6,964 bases of DNA from JAVBOF01 sp031550915 (GTDB taxonomy: Bacteria; Bacillota; Clostridia; Christensenellales; MGBC116941): positions 1-6,964 of the forward strand of contig JAVBOF010000095.1 of assembly GCA_031550915.1 (NCBI GenBank), given 5' to 3'. The translations under genes were made by a program, and so were the position numbers. The notes under the pieces are model-generated. The model worked only from the letters and a program-made list of their open reading frames with translations, was not told the origin of the DNA and ran no database searches. Position 1 is the stretch's first letter. Every line of letters starts with the position of its first letter. Shown piece by piece: positions 1 to 5,879 of this stretch.

Positions 1-552
1 CTCATGGCCATGATAGAAGAGCCGGAAGACGTAAATAACGCGCTTGATATCATAGTTGATATACTTGGCGATTATGCGGATGAATGTGTGAAAAGAGGCG
101 TTGAAGCCATAATGATACCCGATCCGATGTCGTCCTCAAACGTTATGTCGGTACGCCAATACAAAAAATTCGCCATGCAGTACCAGATTCAGCTTATCGA
201 AAGGATCCATAAAGCGGGCGCAAAGGTGATACTGCATATTTGCGGAGATACGATGGACCGGCTTGAACTGATGGCATCTACCGGTGCAGACGCCCTAAGC
301 CTGGATCAGATCATCAACTTTGTAGAAGCCAGGGAGCTGATCGGGCCGGATATGGTTCTGATGGGCAATGTTGAGCCGATAATATCGCTTTTGGAAGGCA
401 CTCCGGAAGATGTTACAAAGAACGCTTACCTTTGCCTGGAAAGAGGCGGCGCAGATAAGCATATCCTTGCACCCGGCTGCGCGGAACCGCCGTTAACGCC
501 TATCGAGAATATGAAAGCGATGATAAGGGCGGCCAAAGAGTATAAATTTTAA
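1..552 (+). CDS. Uroporphyrinogen decarboxylase-superfamily methyltransferase (MtaA/MtbA/CmuA-like), 3' part
   Basis: The reading frame is open from the first base, so the gene starts upstream; about 183 residues are visible, roughly the C-terminal half of a family usually near 340 residues. Counting from the Met at base 4, the sequence HICGDT gives His78 and Cys80, and APGC gives Cys159. This H-x-C...C set, about 80 residues apart, is the zinc-binding signature of corrinoid-dependent methyltransferases of the MtaA/MtbA type, where zinc activates a thiol such as coenzyme M or another methyl acceptor. True haem-pathway UroD lacks this set. The alternating beta/alpha pattern (AKVILHICGDT, ADALSLDQ, MVLMGNVEP) fits the C-terminal half of the TIM barrel. 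Inferred role: cytosolic methyl transfer to or from a corrinoid protein, for example in methanol, methylamine or methoxy-aromatic use. No corrinoid protein gene is in the window. The exact substrate is unknown; the superfamily call is firm. It ends in TAA, 17 bases before the next gene, and is probably co-transcribed with it. Confidence 0.88.
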   Translation, partial: LMAMIEEPEDVNNALDIIVDILGDYADECVKRGVEAIMIPDPMSSSNVMSVRQYKKFAMQYQIQLIERIHKAGAKVILHICGDTMDRLELMASTGADALSLDQIINFVEARELIGPDMVLMGNVEPIISLLEGTPEDVTKNAYLCLERGGADKHILAPGCAEPPLTPIENMKAMIRAAKEYKF

Positions 553-569
553 TAAATAGAAAGATTGAT

Positions 570-1832
570 ATGTCTAAGCAACCTTTTGTAGTTATTGGGA
601 ATGGCGGGGCAGCCGCACATGCGGTTAGCGCTATGCGGAAAAACGGATATGCGGGGGAGATACGAATGGTATCGGATTACAAAAGCCCTGTATACAACCC
701 TGTCCTCACATCGTATTACGCCGCGGGGAAAATAAGCCGTTCGGACTGCTTCATTTACGGTAACGACATGTCCTTTTACGAAAAGAATAAAGTTGAAACT
801 TTTTTTGGTGAACCTGTTCTGTGCCTTGATGCGCGGAACAGGTTTATTAAAACCGAAACAATGGAATTAGAATATAGCAAATGCCTCGTCGCAAGCGGTG
901 CAAGGCCATTTATTCCGCCTATACAGGGTGTGGATAACAGAATGGTTGTACCGCTAAGGACAATGAAAGACGCAGACAGGCTTAAGGATCTGCTTGATGG
1001 CGGGATGGTAAAGGATGTCCTTGTAACCGGTGCATCTATGGTGGGGTTCAAGGCTGTTGAGGCATGCTTGAATAAAGGCATTAGGGCAACTATGGCGGAT
1101 ATCTGCGACAGGATATTGCCGTTGAGTACTTTGGACGCGAGCGCCGCAATAATAGAAAAACAGCTTGCGGATAAAGGTGTAGCATTTAAATTGGGTATTG
1201 CCGTTTCCTCAATACAGGAGACTGGCGGGAAGTTAAAGGTATCGTTTGGTTCCGGAGAATCCGCTGAATATGATCTTGTGATAATGTGCGTTGGGGTCGT
1301 ACCGAATATTGATTTTATTGACCCGAAGCAGATCGAGGTTCAAAAGGGCATATTGGTGGATAACCGTATGAAAACCAGCGACGAAAACGTATATGCCGCG
1401 GGCGACGTTACAGCGGGATATAATCTTTTGAACGGGCGGAATGAGATCATAGGATTATGGGCAAACGCAACCTACCAGGGAAGGACGGCGGGCTCAAATA
1501 TGGCGGGCAAAAAAGCGTCGTTTGAAGGCAGCATACCACAAAACGTTATCCATGTTGAAGACATATATTTTGCGGGCATCGGATATATGAACGAACCGGA
1601 TTCTGAGATATATGAATCCAACATCAAAGGCACGAGATCATGGTTTGCTTTTAAGAACGGGCTTATGATCGGAGCGAATATCTTATCCGATGTGACCGAC
1701 GCTGGAATACTGCGCCACGGCATACTCAAGAAAATGGAACTAAAAAAAGAAATGAGCTGGGGATCGTTTGCGAATTTCTGGATGAATATGGTGCTGGACC
1801 GGTATTCGGCAGCTATGTGGGAGGGTAAATAA
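570..1832 (+). CDS. FAD/NAD(P)-dependent pyridine nucleotide oxidoreductase (NirB/rubredoxin-reductase-like)
   Basis: A 420-residue flavoprotein. The N-terminal FAD-binding fold shows VVIGNGGAAAHA (residues 7-18), and the usual VASGARP follows at 108-113. A second Rossmann motif, VTGASMVGFKAVEA (152-165), is the NAD(P) site. The FAD-ribityl motif VYAAGD lies at 274-279. The segment SPVYNPVLTSYYAAG (39-53) resembles the nitrite-reductase NirB and rubredoxin-reductase branch. No redox-active disulfide is seen: Pro44 sits near where NADH oxidases carry their active cysteine. The usual Glu of the GxGxxGxE fingerprint is Lys161, so pyridine-nucleotide binding may differ. The C-terminal portion (about 327-420) should be the interface domain and ends in an aromatic-rich tail. 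Its place directly before a Mo enzyme and near an Fe-S subunit suggests it links NAD(P)H to that complex in the cytosol. The Shine-Dalgarno is weak (AGAAAG at 558-563, six bases from the ATG), so translation may be partly coupled to the upstream gene. The partner role is inferred; the fold is clear. Confidence 0.9.
   Translation: MSKQPFVVIGNGGAAAHAVSAMRKNGYAGEIRMVSDYKSPVYNPVLTSYYAAGKISRSDCFIYGNDMSFYEKNKVETFFGEPVLCLDARNRFIKTETMELEYSKCLVASGARPFIPPIQGVDNRMVVPLRTMKDADRLKDLLDGGMVKDVLVTGASMVGFKAVEACLNKGIRATMADICDRILPLSTLDASAAIIEKQLADKGVAFKLGIAVSSIQETGGKLKVSFGSGESAEYDLVIMCVGVVPNIDFIDPKQIEVQKGILVDNRMKTSDENVYAAGDVTAGYNLLNGRNEIIGLWANATYQGRTAGSNMAGKKASFEGSIPQNVIHVEDIYFAGIGYMNEPDSEIYESNIKGTRSWFAFKNGLMIGANILSDVTDAGILRHGILKKMELKKEMSWGSFANFWMNMVLDRYSAAMWEGK
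1819..1825 (+). promoter_or_regulatory. Ribosome binding site of the molybdopterin oxidoreductase gene
   Basis: GGGAGGG lies inside the last codons of the flavoprotein gene, seven bases before the ATG at 1833. That ATG immediately follows the TAA at 1830-1832. The arrangement favours translational coupling of the two genes and fixes the start of the Mo subunit. Confidence 0.7.
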
Positions 1833-3971
1833 ATGGTTTTAGAAAAGATCGACCAAAAGGATAAAATACCCGGCAAGGAAACAGGCGTGGAAATAAAGAA
1901 ATCTATCTGCACGATTTGCGATCCGCGGACCCAATGCGGGCTGGATCTTTATGTGAAAGATGGGACGATAATCAAGGTGGAGGGAAGCAAAAGCCACCCT
2001 AACAATGCTGGAACGATTTGCTCTAAAGGAGCCGCAACAAGACAGTATATCTATCACAGCGACAGGATCAAGACTCCGTTGAAGCAAATCGGGAAAGGAT
2101 CCGGAAGGTTTGAACCGATCACATGGGATGAAGCGCTCGATACTATTGCAGAAAAACTGAACGGCGTAAAGGAAGAATACTCCGCAGATTCGGTCGCTTT
2201 TTACGTTGGGTATCCCAAAGGCCTCAGGCCGTTTTTACATAGGTTTGCCTCATCTTTTGGATCGCAGAACTATATGACGGAATCCAGTACGTGCAACTCG
2301 GCGACTACGATGGCACAAAAGCTCACCTTTGGCATACCGGGCGGGCCGGACGTGCCAAACACCAATTGCCTTTTAGTTTGGAGTTCCAACCCGTTCTATA
2401 CTAATACATCCGGAGCGCGCGGCATACTCGCCAAACTTGAAGGCGGGATGAAGATGATAGTTGTTGATCCTAGGTATTCGCCGATGGCAGCCCACGCGGA
2501 TATCCACTTGCAGCTTAAACCCGGCACAGATGGCGCGTTGGCTCTTGCGATGGCGAATATAATCATAGCCGAAAACTTGTATGACAAAGAATTTGTTTCA
2601 AATTACAGCCATGGTTTTGATAAATATGCGGACCATGTGAAGGGGATGACGCCCGAAAGAGCTTCGCAGATTACCGGAGTTCCGATAGAGAAGATATACG
2701 CGGCGGCAAGGATGTATGCAACAACGAAACCCGCTGCGATAATGCCGAGCGCTTCGCCGGTAGTACACCACACAAACGGTGTACAGAATTACCGCGCAGT
2801 ATTTTGCCTTGCGGGCCTGACAGGTAATTATGATATCAAAGGCGGAAACTTTGCCCAGCCGCAGAGCTTTGCCTATCAAGAGGCAGGATTCGTTTCCAGA
2901 TCTCATGAGTTTACGCTCTCCGATAATCTCAAGAGCGATAAGCCGAGGGTTGGCAGCGAAAAGTTTCCGGTATGGAATATTCTGATGGATGAAGGCCAGG
3001 CTATGGATCTTCCCAATCAGATAAATTCTGGGAAACCATATCCCATCAAAGCGCTCTTTGCAATGGGCTTAAACTATCGCATGTGGCCAGATTCGGAATT
3101 TTTTGCTGAATCGCTAAAAAAGCTTGACTTCGTTGTAAATGTAGATCTGTTCATGACCGATAGCTGCAAATTTGCGGATATAGTATTGCCGTGCTGCAGC
3201 TCGCTGGAAAGGTATGAATTACGCGCGTATCCTCAAAAATACATCATGCTGGCGCAGCCTGCGATAGACCCACTTTATGAATCGCGTTCAGACGCGGATA
3301 TACTTTTTGAGCTAACAAAAAGGATGGAACTGGATGATCCTTTGATGAAAGAAGGTTATGAAGCTTGCATAGACTGGATGCTTGAGCCTTCCGGCATGAC
3401 ATTCAGTATGCTGAAGCAGCATGAAAGCGGTATGCCCGTCCCGAACCCCATCGATTTTCCCGAAAAGAAGTACATCAACAATGGCTTCAAAACCCCATCC
3501 GGAAAGATGGAATTTGAATCTATGATATTAGAACAATATGCCGATAAGCCGGGATACGACGCGTTGCCCACGTATCATCCATCCAAATACAGCGCGGAGA
3601 ATGCGCCGGATATGTCTAAGGAATATCCGTTTATCCTTGGCACTGGGTCGCGGCTCCCCATGTTCATACACAGCCGTGCTTTCAGGATGGACTGGACAAA
3701 ATCATTGCGTCCGGACCCCGCGGCAGATATAAATATAGATGACGCAAAAAAGCTTGGCTTAAAGCAAAACGATGACGTTAGGCTGGTAACTAACAAAGGC
3801 GCGATAAATGTGAAGGCAAATATAACGAACACTGTTTTACCGGGCGTAGTGCATATGTTCCACGGCTATCCGGAAGCAAATGTAAATACACTCATAGAGG
3901 CGGATTATCTTGATCCCATATCCGGTTTCCCGGGATTCAAATCGCTTCTTTGCAGGATCGAAAAAGCTTAG
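1833..3971 (+). CDS. Molybdopterin oxidoreductase, DMSO reductase superfamily, cytosolic catalytic subunit
   Basis: A 712-residue Mo/W-bis-MGD enzyme. The N-terminal 4Fe-4S set is Cys26, Cys29, Cys35 and Cys63 (C-x2-C-x5-C-x27-C), followed by CSKGAATRQY and the typical SDRIKTPL. The central MopB domain includes LVWSSNPF (181-188) and VDPRYSPMA (211-219). ESSTCNSA (150-157) places Cys154 where NapA-type enzymes have the Mo-ligating cysteine; that ligand is inferred by position. FADIVLPCCSSLER (447-460) is a standard family block. The C-terminal molybdopterin-dinucleotide domain runs from about 597 to 712 (ADINIDDAKKLGL, 631-643). There is no twin-arginine signal, so it acts in the cytosol. The start codon directly abuts the upstream TAA, with GGGAGGG at 1819-1825 as a strong ribosome site. 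It is shorter than NarG, and than the Tat-exported catechol dehydroxylases. The flavoprotein before it and the Fe-S protein after it suggest an NAD(P)H-linked reductase or dehydrogenase; the substrate cannot be named. It ends in TAG, in frame with the next gene. Confidence 0.92.
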   Translation: MVLEKIDQKDKIPGKETGVEIKKSICTICDPRTQCGLDLYVKDGTIIKVEGSKSHPNNAGTICSKGAATRQYIYHSDRIKTPLKQIGKGSGRFEPITWDEALDTIAEKLNGVKEEYSADSVAFYVGYPKGLRPFLHRFASSFGSQNYMTESSTCNSATTMAQKLTFGIPGGPDVPNTNCLLVWSSNPFYTNTSGARGILAKLEGGMKMIVVDPRYSPMAAHADIHLQLKPGTDGALALAMANIIIAENLYDKEFVSNYSHGFDKYADHVKGMTPERASQITGVPIEKIYAAARMYATTKPAAIMPSASPVVHHTNGVQNYRAVFCLAGLTGNYDIKGGNFAQPQSFAYQEAGFVSRSHEFTLSDNLKSDKPRVGSEKFPVWNILMDEGQAMDLPNQINSGKPYPIKALFAMGLNYRMWPDSEFFAESLKKLDFVVNVDLFMTDSCKFADIVLPCCSSLERYELRAYPQKYIMLAQPAIDPLYESRSDADILFELTKRMELDDPLMKEGYEACIDWMLEPSGMTFSMLKQHESGMPVPNPIDFPEKKYINNGFKTPSGKMEFESMILEQYADKPGYDALPTYHPSKYSAENAPDMSKEYPFILGTGSRLPMFIHSRAFRMDWTKSLRPDPAADINIDDAKKLGLKQNDDVRLVTNKGAINVKANITNTVLPGVVHMFHGYPEANVNTLIEADYLDPISGFPGFKSLLCRIEKA

Positions 3972-3983
3972 GGGGAAAGTAAA

Positions 3984-4499
3984 ATGGATAACGCTTTTTA
4001 TATTGATGTTAAACGCTGTACGGGCTGTGAGACCTGTGCGGTAGCCTGCATGGATCAAAACGATACGGATATCTTTACAGAGCCTGCTTACAGAAAGGTA
4101 TACAGGCATGAAAAGGATAATTTTCCGGAAGAGAAAGTAATGTTCGTTTCATACACTTGCATGCATTGTGAAGATTCGCCATGCCTCATGGCATGTCCGC
4201 GCGGCGCTATCACAAAGGAGGAATCCGGCGCTGTCATCGTTGCTCAGGAGCTGTGCATAGGCTGCCATAGCTGCTCGATAGCCTGTCCTTTCGGGGTGCC
4301 GAAATTTGATAATACAGGCAAGATGCAAAAATGCCACATGTGTGAAGACAGGGTAAAAAACGGATTGGAGCCCGCATGTGTGCAAGCATGCCCCACAAAG
4401 GCACTGCAGTTTGGTTCGATGAACGACTTGGCCGAAGCTCTGGCAGAAAAGGCCAGCAATAAATTGATATATCAGATAGGATCGAATCTGAAGCTGTAA
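3984..4499 (+). CDS. Ferredoxin-type electron transfer subunit with four 4Fe-4S clusters (DmsB/NrfC-like)
   Basis: A 171-residue Fe-S protein with sixteen cysteines in four complete sets: Cys12/15/18/22, Cys59/62/67/71, Cys91/94/97/101, and Cys117/120/132/136. This is the DmsB/NrfC/HycB layout of paired ferredoxin domains, with the last set in the form C-x2-C-x11-C-x3-C. All four sets are intact; some relatives replace one cysteine, giving a 3Fe-4S or missing cluster. No signal peptide or membrane segment is seen, so it should be cytosolic. It starts 12 bases after the Mo-subunit stop, with GGGGGAAAG (3971-3979) as ribosome site. It most likely forms the wire between the FAD protein and the Mo catalytic subunit. 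No gene for a membrane anchor of the DmsC or NrfD kind follows; a terminator does. It is slightly shorter than DmsB, mostly at the C-terminus. The family call is secure; the partner assignment rests on gene order. Confidence 0.93.
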   Translation: MDNAFYIDVKRCTGCETCAVACMDQNDTDIFTEPAYRKVYRHEKDNFPEEKVMFVSYTCMHCEDSPCLMACPRGAITKEESGAVIVAQELCIGCHSCSIACPFGVPKFDNTGKMQKCHMCEDRVKNGLEPACVQACPTKALQFGSMNDLAEALAEKASNKLIYQIGSNLKL

Positions 4500-4526
4500 T
4501 ACATGAATAAGCCTTAAAAACTTTTG

Positions 4527-4579
4527 CCGGAACAATTTTTCGCTATGATGCTTACGCGGGTTGTTCCGGTTGTTTTTTT
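4527..4579 (+). terminator. Rho-independent terminator after the Mo/Fe-S operon
   Basis: A perfect 9-bp inverted repeat, CCGGAACAA (4527-4535) with TTGTTCCGG (4561-4569), is followed within four bases by seven T residues (4573-4579). The loop is long at 25 bases, but a short inner pairing (CGC 4541-4543 with GCG 4556-4558) can shorten it. It sits 28 bases after the Fe-S gene stop and marks the end of the first operon. Confidence 0.8.
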
Positions 4580-4756
4580 CAGGGGTTCAGGCGGCAAAAA
4601 CATTGCCGTTGCGCTGCGGATATAGACTAGCTGCCATAAATATAAGGCAATCATTTATACAATATGATAGACTTAATGCAAAGGGATTTTATATTTGCCC
4701 AAAATGACAGTGAGGGAAGGCAAAAGTTTGAATGACCGGTTAGGGGGTATATATCT
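4580..4756 (+). promoter_or_regulatory. Intergenic region with probable promoter of the dehydrogenase operon
   Basis: No coding sequence is visible between the terminator and the next gene. A possible sigma-A promoter is TAGACT (4668-4673), a 16-base spacer, then TATATT (4690-4695); both match consensus only partly. The region also has a small hairpin, CGGCAA (4592-4597) with TTGCCG (4603-4608), without a T run. An A/T-rich inverted repeat, ATAAAT (4636-4641) with ATTTAT (4653-4658), lies upstream of the candidate promoter and could be an operator. AGGGGG at 4742-4747, nine bases before the ATG at 4757, is the ribosome site. The promoter and operator are by-eye suggestions only. Confidence 0.35.
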
Positions 4757-5641
4757 ATGAGAAAACTTCGGGCTGCAATAATAGGATGCGGCAAGGTAGG
4801 TTCGTTTCATGCCAACGCATTCATAAACCTGGACAGTATCAAGTTTGCTGCCGCGTATGACAACGATATGGTAAGGGCAAAAAGTTATGAAAAGCAATAT
4901 GGCATTAAGGCATACGATTCGGTAGAGAAGATGGTTGCAAATGAAAGAATAGATATCGTCAGCATCTGCACCCCTCACCCGCTTCATGCAAAACCTGCTA
5001 TCGAGGCTTTACGAGCGGGCGCGCATATATTGGTAGAAAAACCACTTGCTTCAAACCTCGCAGATTGCGATTTGATAATCAACGAGGCGAAAAAGCAAGG
5101 ATCGCTTGTTGGGACTGTATGCCAACGAAGGTTCTATGCCCCATGCATGCGCGTTAAGAAAGCTATTGATGAAGGCAAGCTTGGTACGCCGGTTCTCGGC
5201 ATGCTGACGATGCTTGGCTGGAGGGATGAGGCGTATTATAGCTCAGACCCGTGGCGGGGATCGTGGGAACACGAGGGCGGCGGCGTGCTTGTGAATCAGG
5301 CGACCCATCAAATAGACCTTTTACAATGGTATCTTGGCCCAGTAGATTCGTTGTACGGCGCATGGGCAAATTTCAATCACCCTTATATAGAGGTTGAAGA
5401 TACAGCCGTTGCGGTCTTGCGGTTCAAAAGCGGGGCGCTCGCAACCATAGTTGCATCCAATTCGCAAAATCCGGCGCTCTATGGGAAGGTCCATATATTT
5501 GGCTCAAACGGCGCCGCGGCAGGCGTTCAAACGGACGGGGGCGCGATGTTTATCGCTGGGATGTCGAAGATAGAGGAACCGCCACTGAACGACCTTTGGA
5601 CTGTCAAAGGCGAGGAGGATATGCTGGAAATATGGAAATAG
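4757..5641 (+). CDS. Gfo/Idh/MocA family NAD(P)-dependent dehydrogenase, portion before an in-frame amber codon
   Basis: The 294 residues before the TAG form most of a Gfo/Idh/MocA oxidoreductase, the family of inositol and sugar dehydrogenases. The N-terminal Rossmann fold opens with AAIIGCGKVG (residues 6-15, GxGxxG). The family motif ILVEKPLA follows at 91-98, with catalytic-type Lys95. The C-terminal domain has GGGVLVNQATHQIDLLQW (174-191); His184 fits the catalytic histidine, while Asn180 stands where inositol dehydrogenases have Asp. The visible product would stop before the last strand and helices of the C-terminal domain. The frame continues through the TAG to 5866 with matching family sequence, giving 369 codons, a normal family length. 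The start is set by AGGGGG nine bases upstream. It precedes a zinc alcohol dehydrogenase, so a role in oxidising a sugar, inositol or polyol is likely; the substrate is not determinable. Whether the cell makes a short, a full-length or no functional protein is open. Confidence 0.88.
   Translation: MRKLRAAIIGCGKVGSFHANAFINLDSIKFAAAYDNDMVRAKSYEKQYGIKAYDSVEKMVANERIDIVSICTPHPLHAKPAIEALRAGAHILVEKPLASNLADCDLIINEAKKQGSLVGTVCQRRFYAPCMRVKKAIDEGKLGTPVLGMLTMLGWRDEAYYSSDPWRGSWEHEGGGVLVNQATHQIDLLQWYLGPVDSLYGAWANFNHPYIEVEDTAVAVLRFKSGALATIVASNSQNPALYGKVHIFGSNGAAAGVQTDGGAMFIAGMSKIEEPPLNDLWTVKGEEDMLEIWK
5639..5641 (+). other. In-frame amber (TAG) codon inside the Gfo/Idh/MocA gene
   Basis: Codon 295 of the gene is TAG. 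The residues before it (EEDMLEIWK) and after it (EDTDAFQTLDF) join without a frame change, and the downstream part carries expected family sequence. One base change from a sense codon would explain it (for example CAG, AAG, TGG or TAT). So would decoding of TAG as pyrrolysine or by a suppressor tRNA. The window contains no pyl genes or tRNA to decide. Confidence 0.85.
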
Positions 5642-5866
5642 GAAGATACCGATGCTTTTCAAACTCTCGATTTTATGAACCATTTCCACCAGTGCCAGAT
5701 AAAGGATTTTGCCGACGCCATCACTGAAAACCGTAAACCTCTTATTGAAGGCGGTGACGGCAGGGCAACGGTTGAGATATTTACAGCGATATATAGATCC
5801 AACCGTGATAAAAAGCCGGTTTATTTCCCGCTTGTGCCTGAGGATTCGGATTACAATAGAACTTGA
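5642..5866 (+). pseudogene. C-terminal segment of the Gfo/Idh/MocA dehydrogenase, in frame after the amber codon
   Basis: Seventy-four sense codons in the same frame as the upstream gene, ending in TGA at 5864-5866. The sequence QIKDFADAITENRKPLIEG followed by RATVEIFTAIYRS is the usual end of Gfo/Idh/MocA proteins: a helix carrying the DF..AI..GR.P.. pattern, then a helix ending in the IYRS block. This shows that the two pieces are one ancestral gene. Independent translation is unlikely: the only internal ATG (5675) has no Shine-Dalgarno upstream and would omit eleven residues after the TAG. The codons show no sign of drift, with no frameshift and no second stop, so any interruption is recent or the TAG is read through. 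Labelled as a pseudogene fragment only because the standard code cannot translate it as part of the upstream protein. Confidence 0.75.
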
Positions 5867-5879
5867 AGAGGTAATGGAT

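Noticed and set aside
1472..1912. Minus-strand open frame of 146 codons.
   Set aside because: It lies opposite the end of the flavoprotein gene and the start of the Mo gene, both strongly supported; it has no domain signal.
1833..3971. Identification of the Mo subunit as a catechol dehydroxylase or a nitrate reductase.
   Set aside because: It lacks the Tat signal and length of the known catechol dehydroxylases, and its Fe-S spacing differs from that of known nitrate reductases. A substrate name would be a guess.
4215..4221. Strong internal Shine-Dalgarno-like AAGGAGG inside the Fe-S gene.
   Set aside because: No ATG, GTG or TTG follows at usable spacing; the bases are explained by the codons of the Fe-S protein.
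5611..5623. GAGGAGG followed by ATG at 5621, a possible internal start in the Gfo/Idh/MocA gene.
   Set aside because: It is explained by consecutive Glu codons, and the product would end at the TAG after only six residues, so it does not bypass the amber codon.
5675..5866. A separate 63-residue small gene starting at the ATG at 5675.
   Set aside because: It has no ribosome site, shares the frame of the upstream dehydrogenase and reads as that family's C-terminus.
5709..5879. An upstream start (5709) for the zinc dehydrogenase, giving 400 residues.
   Set aside because: The extra 57 residues overlap the preceding gene's C-terminus in another frame and do not resemble the family. The start at 5880 has a well-spaced ribosome site and the usual MKAL opening.
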